64,000 nt of DNA from Palsa-504 sp963844625. Its GTDB lineage: Bacteria > Actinomycetota > Actinomycetes > Streptosporangiales > Streptosporangiaceae. The notes under the pieces were generated by a model. It made no database searches and was not told where the DNA came from. It saw nothing but the letters and a program-made list of their open reading frames with translations. Below are positions 56,443 to 64,000 of the stretch, in pieces (within the stretch, counting starts at the first letter, position 1; each line of letters starts with the position of its first letter). Made by a program: the position numbers and the translations under genes. The DNA is taken from positions 70,906 to 134,905 of the forward strand of contig CAWJPF010000002.1 of the NCBI GenBank assembly GCA_963844625.1, given 5' to 3'.

Positions 56443-57370
56443 ATGACGGCCGTGCGCCGCTACGAGGCGAGTATGTACGACAGCAACCGCTGGGACGGCT
56501 TCGAGCTCCGCCCCGGCGACATCATCATCAGCACCCCGCCAAAGTGCGGGACGACGTGGACGCAGATGATCTGCGCCCTGCTCATACTGCAGGAACCGGA
56601 GCTCCCGCTCCCGTTGGACACGCTCTCGCCGTGGATCGACATGGTGACTCGCGCCCGCACAGAGGTGTTCGCGGACCTGGAAGCCCAGACGCACCGCCGG
56701 TTCATCAAGACCCACACGCCGCTCGACGGGATACCCAGCGATCCGACGGTCACGTACATCTGCGTCGGGCGGGACCCGCGCGACGTGGGGCTGTCGATGG
56801 ACCACCATATCGGCAACACCGACATCGGCGCGTTCCTCAGCCAACGCGAACGGGCGGCCGCGATCGACGGTATCGAGCTCGGGCCATTGCGGCCACCGCG
56901 GCCGCGCCCCGGCGGCGAGCGGGACCGCTTCTGGCAGTGGGCCGACGACGAGAACGCCGTCGACGCAGGTCGGGTCGTCGCTGCGGCGCACTGTAGAGCA
57001 CCTGCAGACGTTCCGGGAAGCCGCCGACGATCTCGACGTCGTGTATTTGCACTACGACGACCTAAAGGCCGACCTGGAGGGGCAGATGCGGCAGATGGCC
57101 GCGCGCCTCGGCATCGACGTCGACGAGCACCGATGGCCCCGCCTGGTCCAGGCGGCGACGTTCGAGTCGATGCGCAGCAGGGCCGGCACGACCGTCCCCG
57201 GCGGCGGTCCGGAGCACTGGATCGATCCCGCCGCGTTCTTCAGCCGCGGCACGAGCGGCCAGTGGCGCGACCTCCTCGACGACGCCGACCTCGCCCGGTA
57301 CGCCGCGCGCGTGCGGGCGCTCGCGTCCGGCAACCTCGTCGAGTGGGTGCATCGCGAGCCGATCGACTGA
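56443..57370 (+). pseudogene. Frameshifted sulfotransferase
   Basis: The first frame has the PAPS-binding loop ISTPPKCGTTWTQMICALLI and VGRDPRDVGLSMDHHIGN. Near 56959 one extra base shifts the frame. The correct continuation is in another frame: TQVGSSLRRTVEHLQTF, then YLHYDDLKADLEGQMRQMAA and AFFSRGTSGQWRDLL, ending at 57370. Removing the G at 56959 would give a normal sulfotransferase of about 308 residues. It is either a pseudogene or a sequencing error. Confidence 0.78.
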
Positions 57371-57791
57371 GATCCCCGTCCGGCGGTATACCCGCACTAC
57401 CCAAAGCTGATCGTCAGCGCCGACCGCCGCCCGTAACTGCCGATCCGCGCTCGGGACCAACATCAGGGGCCTGCGCCTCAACCGACGCCGGATTCGGGGC
57501 AGCGTGGGGGTGCATCGACTAGCGAATCCGGTCACGCTCTGTGATGGCCATGGTGGCTTCTTCGTGGCCGCCAGCGGGCAGATCCGGATGGCCGCCGACA
57601 GGAGCTGGAGCGTTCACGGCTCCGGAGGCCGCCCGCGTAATCGCACGAACCTTGGCGCTGACCTGCGCCTACTGCACGAATGGTGGCGACGGCAGCGGAG
57701 GTCGTTCCGCGCATGTTCCGGATCACCATTTGTCCGGGCTGGGCTAGTGTCAGACCATCGCGTAGGACGATTCCCTTCCGGGATCTACGCT
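57371..57791. other. Intergenic region, no supported gene
   Basis: About 420 bases between the sulfotransferase remnant and the GNAT gene. Open frames have no recognisable domain. Confidence 0.45.
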
Positions 57792-58379
57792 GTGACGGTG
57801 GAGAGGATTAGCGATGGTTTCTTGTCGTGGCGGCCGTTGATTGCCGGGGACCTTCCCATGCTGGCCGAGTGGTTGCGAGAGCCCCAGGTCGCCCGGTGGT
57901 GGAATCATGAGACAACCCTTGAGGCGGTCGAGCGCGACTTCGGCGCGAGTACGCGAGGCGAGGAGCCGGGGGAAGACCTCCTCGTTCTCCTCGACGGCCG
58001 GCCAATCGGCCTGCTGCAGCGCTCGGCGATTTGCGACTACCCCCAGGATCTCACGAAATTCTCGGCAGTTATCGAGGTGCCAGTCGGCGCCGTCGAGCTT
58101 GACTACCTCATCGCGGACCCAGCGCTGCGCGGTCGCGGTCTCGGATCCCGCATGATCGCTGTGGCCGTTGAGGACACCTGGAACTCGTATTCTGATGCGC
58201 CCGCGGTGCTTGCCGCCGTGGTGGCCGCCAATGTGGCCTCCTGGCGTGCGCTGGAGAAGGCTGGCTTGAAGCGGGTCGCTGAAGGCCCGATGCCGCCCGA
58301 CAACCCGATTGATGATGCGCTGCATTACATCTACCGTGTTGACCGGCCTGGCGCCGCCTCGTCGGCCTTTAGGCGCTGA
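57792..58379 (+). CDS. GNAT acetyltransferase resembling AAC(6')-type enzymes
   Basis: A 195-residue acetyltransferase. LSWRPLIAGDLPMLAEWLRE and PQVARWWNHETTLEAVERDF are like the N-terminus of aminoglycoside 6'-N-acetyltransferases. AVELDYLIADPALRGRGLGS contains the acetyl-CoA loop, with VAANVASWRALEKAGLKRVA at the end. Resistance activity is only an inference. GTG at 57792 fits the family start; a longer frame to 57504 is unlikely. Confidence 0.8.
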   Translation: MTVERISDGFLSWRPLIAGDLPMLAEWLREPQVARWWNHETTLEAVERDFGASTRGEEPGEDLLVLLDGRPIGLLQRSAICDYPQDLTKFSAVIEVPVGAVELDYLIADPALRGRGLGSRMIAVAVEDTWNSYSDAPAVLAAVVAANVASWRALEKAGLKRVAEGPMPPDNPIDDALHYIYRVDRPGAASSAFRR

Positions 58380-58755
58380 CCCGTACGAACGAATCGCCTG
58401 CGCGGACGGACCTCGGAGCTACTAATTTCGCGGTCGGCAAGAGGATGTACTCACTGAGCACCTGGTCCTGCCCGTCGTCCTCGCAGGCGCAAATCCCTGG
58501 GGAGCGGCGGCCGGGTCAAGGCTCGGCGGAGCCGACCCGGAGGGCGCCGCAGGCGGCCTTGATGCGGCCGCCGCGAGCGGGACAATCGAAGCCGAGGATG
58601 ACGGCCTTGCGCCGCACTCATCACCGGGCTGCCGATTGACCCGCCTAGATTGGTGGTACTGCTATGGCTGGGACGGCGCGGGCGTGCCGGGCGGGCGTCC
58701 CAACGCAGAGCCCGGCGCGGGGAGCGCCGGACCCGGCGCCGCATAGCGGCGCCGC
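58380..58755. other. Intergenic region, no supported gene
   Basis: About 375 bases. It may contain decayed upstream parts of the integrase remnant, but nothing is recognisable. Confidence 0.4.
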
Positions 58756-58932
58756 CTTGATGACCTGCGGCGCACAGGTAACCAGTTCGCGGCCAACAGC
58801 GGCGCTGCCCTCAAGGACCTGAGGACGCGGATGGGCCACGACAGCGAGCGGGCCGCGCTGATCTACCAGGTCTCTCAGAAATTGCATCAGATGGGCGAGG
58901 GAACTGCGGGTCTCCGGCAGTTGGCGGCCTGA
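58756..58932 (+). pseudogene. C-terminal remnant of a tyrosine integrase
   Basis: The frame reads LDDLRRTGNQFAANSGAALK, then DLRTRMGHDSERAALIYQVS, ending before the stop with GLRQLAA. This is the HDLRHTG...MGHDSERAALIYQ end of actinophage-type integrases, including the catalytic Tyr. The conserved His before DLR is Asp, and the N-terminal core is missing, so it is inactive. Confidence 0.75.
58880..58897 (+). repeat. Core-like 18-bp repeat, copy 1
   Basis: AATTGCATCAGATGGGCG. It recurs with one mismatch at 60075-60092, at the end of the next recombinase gene. Confidence 0.75.
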
Positions 58933-58989
58933 CATCCGAGCCGAATTAGGGGTATTTGCGGGGCTTCCGGCGTGGCGAGTGGATCGAGT

Positions 58990-59009
58990 GATCCCGTGTG
59001 ATGCATGAT
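58990..59009 (+). repeat. 20-bp repeat upstream of recombinase copy 1
   Basis: GATCCCGTGTGATGCATGAT, 30 bases before the first recombinase copy. It recurs with one mismatch at 60182-60201, before the second copy. Confidence 0.85.
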
Positions 59010-59039
59010 ACGACCGTCAATTGAAGACGGGAGCCCGGG

Positions 59040-60112
59040 TTGCAGCCTATTGGCCTGGCGGGTGCGGCAAGCGCTGAGCTCCTGGACGGCGTCCTGCAGT
59101 TGCGTCCGGAGGACGCGATGGTGGAGGCGATGCTGCGGGGCTGGCGGGCGCAGCAGGCCGCGCGTGGCCTGAGGGCGGATACGGCTGGTTACCGGGAGCG
59201 GCTCGTGCGCCGCTTCCAGGCCTTCACCAACGAGTTCCCGTGGCAGTGGCGGCCGGCGCATGTGGATGAGTGGACGCTGGCGCTGACCGCGGAGCGGCAT
59301 CTGGCGGCGTCGACGGTCCGCGGTTACCAGACTGATCTGCGGTTGTTCAGCGAGTACCTGACTGACGCCCGGTACGGGTGGGCGGTGGCGTGCGAGGAGG
59401 CGTTCGGCGCGTTCCCGGTGCCGATCTGCCACGAGTGGAACACGATCGTGCACCTGAACGACTATGCGGGCAGCCCGGAGGCCCGCCCGCTGTCGCGTGA
59501 GGAGGTGCAGCGGTTCCTGGATTACGCCGATGACCAGGTGGACCGGGCGGTGAAGGCCGGGCGCAAGGGGGTGCTGGCTGCTTACCGTGACGCCACGCTG
59601 TTCAAGGTGATCTACGGCTGGGGGCTGCGGCGGACCGAGACCGCGAAGCTGGATCTGCTGGACTGGGGCCGGAATCCGGTGGCGGCGGAGTTCGGCCGGT
59701 ACGGGATGCTGCATGTCCGTTACGGCAAGGCGGTGCGCGGCCAGCCGCCGCGGCGGCGCAATGTCTGCTCGGTGATGGGCTGGGCGGTGGACGCGGTCGC
59801 CGATTACGTGGACAACATCCGGCCCCGGTTCGGGGTTGTTGATCATCCGGCGTTGTGGGTGACCGAGCGGGGGGGGCGGATCAAGCGGCCGAGATCAACG
59901 CCCGCTTCGTCACCTATCGCGACGCGCTCGGCCTGCCCAGGGATCTGTCGCCGCATTCGCTGCGGCATTCTTATGTCACGCACCTGACCGAGGACGGCGC
60001 TGACCGCCGGTTCCTTCAGGAGCAGGTCGGGCACCGGTGCGACACGTCGACCGCCATTTACACGAACCCTTGGGAATTGCATCAGACGGGCGCGTTTGCG
60101 CTGGTCGCCTGA
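59040..60112 (+). pseudogene. Tyrosine recombinase, first tandem copy, frameshifted
   Basis: The first 280 residues match the intact copy downstream (for example AMVEAMLRGWRAQQAARGLR and TLFKVIYGWGLRRTETAKLD with the first catalytic Arg). At about 59887 one base is missing against the intact copy (AAGCGGCC versus AAGCCCGCC). The frame then runs to a false stop at 59987. The true continuation, AAEINARFVTYRDALGLPRD then LSPHSLRHSYVTHLTEDG and STAIYTNP, ends at 60112 with a different tail. It starts at TTG 59040 after GGGAG. Confidence 0.82.
60075..60092 (+). repeat. Core-like 18-bp repeat, copy 2
   Basis: AATTGCATCAGACGGGCG, one mismatch from 58880-58897. It lies at the 3' end of the first recombinase copy. 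Confidence 0.75.
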
Positions 60113-60181
60113 TGAGCGGGGTCCCGTAATAGCCGCGGGCCGCTGGCGGCCGATGCCGCCTGACCTGGCCGGTTGCGCGAC

Positions 60182-60201
60182 GATCCCGTGTGGTGCATGA
60201 T
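60182..60201 (+). repeat. 20-bp repeat upstream of recombinase copy 2
   Basis: GATCCCGTGTGGTGCATGAT, one mismatch from 58990-59009. It may be a recombination site or a promoter element shared by both copies. Confidence 0.85.
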
Positions 60202-60243
60202 CCTGCCTTTAAACGGAAGCGGTTTGTGGGGCTGGAGGGCGGG

Positions 60244-61365
60244 ATGGGGCGGGATGGTCTGGCGGGTGCTGCGCATCTGGAGCTGGCCTCTGGGGTGGTG
60301 CGGCTGCGGCCGGAGGACGCGATGTTCGAGGCGATGCTGTCGGGCTGGCGGGCGCAGCAGGCGGCCCGCGGGCTGCGCGAGGACTCGGCCGCGGCGCGTG
60401 AGCGGCTGATGCGCCGGTTCGCCGGGTTCACCGGCGAGTACCCGTGGAACTGGCAGCCGGGGCACGTGGATGAGTGGTCGCTGTCGCTGACCGCCGAGCA
60501 TCACCTGGCACCGTCCACGATCCGCGCCTACCAGGGCAGCTTGCGGCAGTTCAATACCTACTTGTGTGATAGCCGCTACGGGTGGGCGGCGGCATGCCAG
60601 CGGGAGTTCGGGCCTGAGGTGTATCCGGTGGCGATCGTGCACGAGTGGAACACGATCCCGCACCTGAACGACTATGAGGGCGATCCGGAAGCGCGGCCGT
60701 TCACCCGGGAGGAGCTGCAGCGGTTCCTCGGCTACGCCGATGAGCAGGTCGACCGGGCGGTGGCCGCCAGGCGCAAGGGAGCGCTGGCCGCCTACCGGGA
60801 TGCCACCTTGTTCAAGGTGGTCTACGGCTGGGGGCTGCGCCGGACGGAGGCGTCGAAGCTGGATGTCGCCGACTTCGGCCGCAACCCGGCCGCGCCGCAG
60901 TTCGGCCGGTACGGCATGCTCAACGTGCGTTATGGCAAGGCCAAGCGCGGGCAGCCGCCGCGGCGCCGTAACGTCGCGTCGGTGATGGCCTGGGCGGTAG
61001 ACGCCGTGGCCGATTACGTGGAGAACATCCGGCCCAGGTTCGGCTGCACCGGGCATCCGGCGCTGTGGGTGACCGAACGCGGCGGGCGGATCAAGCCCGC
61101 CGAGATCAACGCCCGGTTCGTCGCCTACCGCGACGCCTTGGGCTTGCCGAAGGCCCTGGTCGTTCATTCGATGAGGCATTCCTACGTCTCACACCTGACT
61201 GAGGACGGGGTTGACCGGCGGTTCATCCAATGCCAGGTCGGCCATGAGGCGGACAGCTCGACGGCCGTGTATACGCATGTGAGCAGTGATTTCATGAACA
61301 ACGCGCTGCGGCGGGCGCTCGCTCCGGCGCTCGGGGACTGCTCCGGGAGAAAGGAAAGCCGATGA
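60244..61365 (+). CDS. Tyrosine site-specific recombinase, intact copy
   Basis: A protein of about 373 residues (from ATG 60244, preceded by GGAGGGCGGG; a GTG at 60190 is also open). The N-terminal SAM-like core-binding domain contains EAMLSGWRAQQAARGLREDS. The catalytic domain has Arg in VVYGWGLRRTEASKLD, Lys in NVRYGKAKRG, H-x-x-R in HSMRHSYVSHLTEDG, His in QVGHEAD and Tyr in STAVYTHVSSDF. All active-site residues are present. It belongs to a class with two smaller partners encoded in overlap. Its stop overlaps the next start (ATGA at 61362). Confidence 0.92.
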   Translation: MGRDGLAGAAHLELASGVVRLRPEDAMFEAMLSGWRAQQAARGLREDSAAARERLMRRFAGFTGEYPWNWQPGHVDEWSLSLTAEHHLAPSTIRAYQGSLRQFNTYLCDSRYGWAAACQREFGPEVYPVAIVHEWNTIPHLNDYEGDPEARPFTREELQRFLGYADEQVDRAVAARRKGALAAYRDATLFKVVYGWGLRRTEASKLDVADFGRNPAAPQFGRYGMLNVRYGKAKRGQPPRRRNVASVMAWAVDAVADYVENIRPRFGCTGHPALWVTERGGRIKPAEINARFVAYRDALGLPKALVVHSMRHSYVSHLTEDGVDRRFIQCQVGHEADSSTAVYTHVSSDFMNNALRRALAPALGDCSGRKESR

Positions 61366-61769
61366 CCGCGAAGCTCGACTACCACTGGCACCTGCGCCAG
61401 GTCATGGCAACTCGCGGCATGTTCGCCACCACCGACCTGCTCGGGCCGCTGGCGCAGCGGGGGATCCGGCTGTCCTCAAGCCAGGTTTACCGGCTGGTGA
61501 CAGAACGGCCCGAGCGGCTGAGCCTGAAGGTCCTGATGGCGCTGCTGGACATCCTGGACTGTTCGATGGATGAGCTGATCGAGCCGGCCGCCGCCGGCCG
61601 GCGAAGAAGACCCGGGCCGCCCGCGGCGGGGCCGGCGGGGCCGGGGTCGGGGACTTGCGGCCGAAGCGTGCCCGGATCGCCCCGCGATGAAGGAGCCAGC
61701 CCGCGACGCGCTCGCCGATCCGGTCGCCGCCGTGGCGGCGGCGGTGACCGCGGTCGATCAGGCTGTTGA
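61362..61769 (+). CDS. XRE-type HTH protein of the recombinase module, probable C-terminal frameshift
   Basis: The first ~75 residues form a Cro/C1-type HTH: LRQVMATRGMFATTDLLGPL, SSSQVYRLVTERPERLSLKV and LMALLDILDCSMDELIEP. In the same frame the protein then runs into Arg/Pro-rich sequence to 61769, overlapping the next gene by 80 bases. The -1 frame instead gives AKKTRAARGG, then GVGDLRPKRARIAPR and a stop at 61690 that overlaps the next ATG (ATGA). The second reading matches the coupling seen elsewhere, so a lost base near 61598 is likely. Confidence 0.72.
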   Translation: MTAKLDYHWHLRQVMATRGMFATTDLLGPLAQRGIRLSSSQVYRLVTERPERLSLKVLMALLDILDCSMDELIEPAAAGRRRRPGPPAAGPAGPGSGTCGRSVPGSPRDEGASPRRARRSGRRRGGGGDRGRSGC

Positions 61770-64000
61770 CCAGGACACGGTCCGTGCGGCCGTCGAGCGG
61801 GCCGGCGGCGGGCGGGCCCGGCGCCGCCGCCTGGCCGCGGCGCTGGCCGCTGATCCGTCGCTGCTGACCAGCGGCCGTTCACCTGCTCCCACGGTCGTCG
61901 GGGACCTGCTGCTCGCGCTGCGTGCGGCCGGGGCAACCAGGATCTCCCCGCCGCGGTGCGCGGCCTGCGACCGCGAGGTCACCTCGATGCAGCGCCACGG
62001 TCAGGACTGGTACTGCTGCGTGTGCGTCCGGCGGCTGGCGCTGCGGACGTGCGCATCGTGCGGCCAGCGGCGGCCGGTCGCCAGCCGTGACCGGGCGGGC
62101 CAGCCGCGCTGTGACCGGTGCCCGGACCGTGACGAGCGCGACCCGCTGGCCGTTCTCACCGGGATCATCACCGGGCTGGATCCGTCGCTGCCCGCCGGCG
62201 CGGTCGCCGATGCCGCCCGGCGGGTGTTCGCCCGGCAGGGCAAGCTGCGGCGCCTGGCCTGGACCGTTGAGTCCAGGCCGACGCTGCTCACCGGCGATGG
62301 CGCCCAGGCGCCCGCCGCGGCGGTGCTGCGGCTGATCGACGAGCTGTGCGCCGCTGGAGCCGGGAAGATCACCCGGCCAGCCTGCCCGCACTGCGGCCGC
62401 GTCGTCCGCCTGCACCGCCGCCTGCAGGGACAATGGAGCTGCCGCAACTGCGTCGCCAAGGCCAGCGCCGTGCCTTGCAGCCGCTGCGGTGCGGCCCGCG
62501 AACCGGCCACCCGCGACTCCGGCGGCAAGCCGCTGTGCCCGAACTGCCTGGTCAGCGACCCGGTCAACCTGGAAGAATGCGTCCGCTGCGGACAACGGCG
62601 CCGCGTCAATACGCGCTTGGCGGAGGGGCCGGTCTGCGCATCGTGCATCCCCCGGAAGATCGCATCCTGCAGCGTGTGCGGGCGGACTGTCCCCTGCATG
62701 GTGTCCAAGACCACCGGTCAGCCGTGGTGCCGCGCGTGCGCCCGCTGGCAGGCGGAATGCTCGCGCTGCGGCGAGCTGGCCGCCGTCCGGGCCGGCACCC
62801 GCCAGGCGCCGTTGTGCGCCGGGTGCGCGGTGCCGGATCAGGGTTTCTGGAAGGCCTGCACGGCCTGCGGCACCGGCGGGCGCCTGCTGGCCGGGATCTG
62901 CCGCCGCTGCCAGCTGCGCCGCCAGCTCGGCGAGCTCCTCGCCGGCCCCGGCGGGCAGATCCGCCCGGAGCTACGGGTGCTGCACGACACGCTGGCTGGC
63001 GCCGAACGCCCCGCCACCGCGCTGACCTGGCTCAAGCGCGCCGCCACCCGGACGGTGCTCACCGAGCTCGCCGCCGGGCAGCGTCCGCTCAGCCACAACG
63101 CACTCGACGATCTCCCGCCCGGCAAGCCCATCGAGCACCTGCGTTCCGTCCTGGTCGCCACCGCAGCGCTGCCCGCCCGCGACGAGCAACTCGCCCGGAT
63201 CGAGCGCTGGGTCACCCAGGCCGTCAGCGAGCACGCCGACCCGGAAGAAAAAGAACTGCTGCACCGCTACGCGGCCTGGCACCTGCTACGGCGGCTGCGG
63301 CAGCGCAACCGCGGCGCTAGCACCACCTACGGCCAGCTCAACACGGTCCGGCAACGGGTGCGTGCCGCCCTGGGCTTGCTCGGCTGGCTGCGCGAGCGCG
63401 GGCTCACCCTGGCCAGTTGCTCCCAGGCCGACCTGGATGCCTGGCTGGCCGGCAAGGACGCCACCCGCAAAGCCGAAGCGGGGCACTTCGTCCGCTGGGC
63501 GATCTCCCACGGCATCAACCGCAACCTGCAGTTTGCCGCCACTCGGTGGACCGGCCCCGCCGGGCCTCTGGATCAAGATGAGCGCTGGCAGCAAGCCGGG
63601 CGGCTGCTGCACGACGACACCCTCGACACCGGCAACCGGGTCGCCGGGCTGCTGGTGCTGCTCTACGCCCAGCGGCCCGCGGCGATCAGCCGGCTCACCC
63701 TCGACGACCTCGACACCAGCGACGGCACGGTCAAGCTCCACCTCGGGTCTGTGCCCGTCGTGCTGCCCGAGCCGGTGGCCACCCTCGCCCGCGACCTGGC
63801 CGGCATCCGGCGGGGGCATGCGGTCCTCGGTGACCAGGGGACCTCACGCTGGCTGTTCCCCGGCGGGCAGCCCGGCCGCCCGGTCAGCGCCGACAGGCTC
63901 GGCGAGCGGCTGCGCCAGCTCGGCCTGCGGCCCGGGCAGACTCGCTCGACGGCGTTGTTCCAGCTGGCCACCGAGCTGCCCGCCGCCATCCTGGCACGCC
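61687..64000 (+). CDS. Large zinc-ribbon protein with degenerate tyrosine-recombinase domain, truncated by the window
   Basis: An open frame of at least 771 residues from ATG 61687, without a stop before the edge. Residues 1-85 are helical. Residues 90-410 hold about 17 CxxC-type pairs (for example C91/C94, C122/C125, C142/C145, C233/C236, C252/C255, C264/C267, C284/C287, C298/C301, C317/C320, C328/C331, C348/C351, C358/C361, C377/C380, C391/C394 and C405/C408), about eight zinc ribbons. Residues 540-610 look like a core-binding SAM domain. Residues 645-771 match an integrase fold, with AGLLVLLYAQRPAAISRLTL where catalytic Arg is expected, and TRSTALFQLATELPAAILAR where H-x-x-R should be. It is probably an accessory, non-catalytic recombinase partner. 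Confidence 0.82.
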   Translation, partial: MKEPARDALADPVAAVAAAVTAVDQAVDQDTVRAAVERAGGGRARRRRLAAALAADPSLLTSGRSPAPTVVGDLLLALRAAGATRISPPRCAACDREVTSMQRHGQDWYCCVCVRRLALRTCASCGQRRPVASRDRAGQPRCDRCPDRDERDPLAVLTGIITGLDPSLPAGAVADAARRVFARQGKLRRLAWTVESRPTLLTGDGAQAPAAAVLRLIDELCAAGAGKITRPACPHCGRVVRLHRRLQGQWSCRNCVAKASAVPCSRCGAAREPATRDSGGKPLCPNCLVSDPVNLEECVRCGQRRRVNTRLAEGPVCASCIPRKIASCSVCGRTVPCMVSKTTGQPWCRACARWQAECSRCGELAAVRAGTRQAPLCAGCAVPDQGFWKACTACGTGGRLLAGICRRCQLRRQLGELLAGPGGQIRPELRVLHDTLAGAERPATALTWLKRAATRTVLTELAAGQRPLSHNALDDLPPGKPIEHLRSVLVATAALPARDEQLARIERWVTQAVSEHADPEEKELLHRYAAWHLLRRLRQRNRGASTTYGQLNTVRQRVRAALGLLGWLRERGLTLASCSQADLDAWLAGKDATRKAEAGHFVRWAISHGINRNLQFAATRWTGPAGPLDQDERWQQAGRLLHDDTLDTGNRVAGLLVLLYAQRPAAISRLTLDDLDTSDGTVKLHLGSVPVVLPEPVATLARDLAGIRRGHAVLGDQGTSRWLFPGGQPGRPVSADRLGERLRQLGLRPGQTRSTALFQLATELPAAILAR

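Overview
The window is GC-rich, densely packed chromosomal DNA from an actinobacterium. The markers are mycothiol synthesis (mshA), CarD, Lsr2, a SenX3-RegX3 pair beside phosphoglycerate mutase, a type III pantothenate kinase, ClpC with FtsH, and a chaplin-like secreted protein that points to a filamentous, sporulating lineage. Most operons use ATGA or GTGA start/stop overlaps. I infer a Streptosporangiales-like or related soil actinomycete; the genus cannot be fixed from the sequence.

Positions 1-6.3 kb hold the start of an arginase-family gene that runs off the left edge, an ECF sigma factor, a receiver-kinase-regulator trio, a tRNA-Thr, an SDR gene remnant and a DUF574-type methyltransferase. 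Positions 6.4-11.3 kb carry rlmB-cysS-ispF-carD on the minus strand and two exported proteins on the plus strand. Positions 11.4-19 kb hold regX3-senX3-gpmA facing mshA-ybjN, then a BlaI/M56-peptidase pair, a DUF2516 protein and an HTH regulator.

Positions 19-47.5 kb are housekeeping: a BKACE enzyme, a sugar isomerase-like protein, radA, mutY, clpC, lsr2, an N-acetylglutamate synthase-like gene, an NlpC/P60 hydrolase, coaX-panC-DUF2520, DUF3180-folK-folP-mprF-like, folE-ftsH, hpt-tilS-DUF2342, dacB, ppa, a UMP-kinase homologue and a lipid kinase. The order closely follows the Mycobacterium tuberculosis Rv3579c-Rv3628 neighbourhood as I remember it. IspD, DisA, LysS, PanD and FolB are missing from their usual slots, and the RegX3-MshA block lies between the carD and radA parts.

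Positions 47.5-53.4 kb are accessory metabolism: an ECF41-like sigma factor divergent from an NmrA-type protein, a zinc alcohol dehydrogenase, a COG5553-like cupin, a YqhA protein, a glyoxalase-like protein and a cupin.

From about 53.5 kb to the right edge the DNA looks like a degraded integration hot spot. It has a 3-prime tRNA-Gly fragment, a diverged 130-bp direct repeat with arm-site-like motifs, a glyoxalase remnant, a frameshifted sulfotransferase and an integrase C-terminal remnant. It ends in a tandem pair of tyrosine recombinases. The first copy is frameshifted. The second is intact and overlaps an XRE regulator, which leads into a gene of at least 771 codons with about eight CxxC zinc-ribbon units and a catalytically degenerate recombinase-like C-terminus. 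This recombinase-XRE-zinc-ribbon module, with short repeated core sequences next to each recombinase copy, is the most unusual system in the window.
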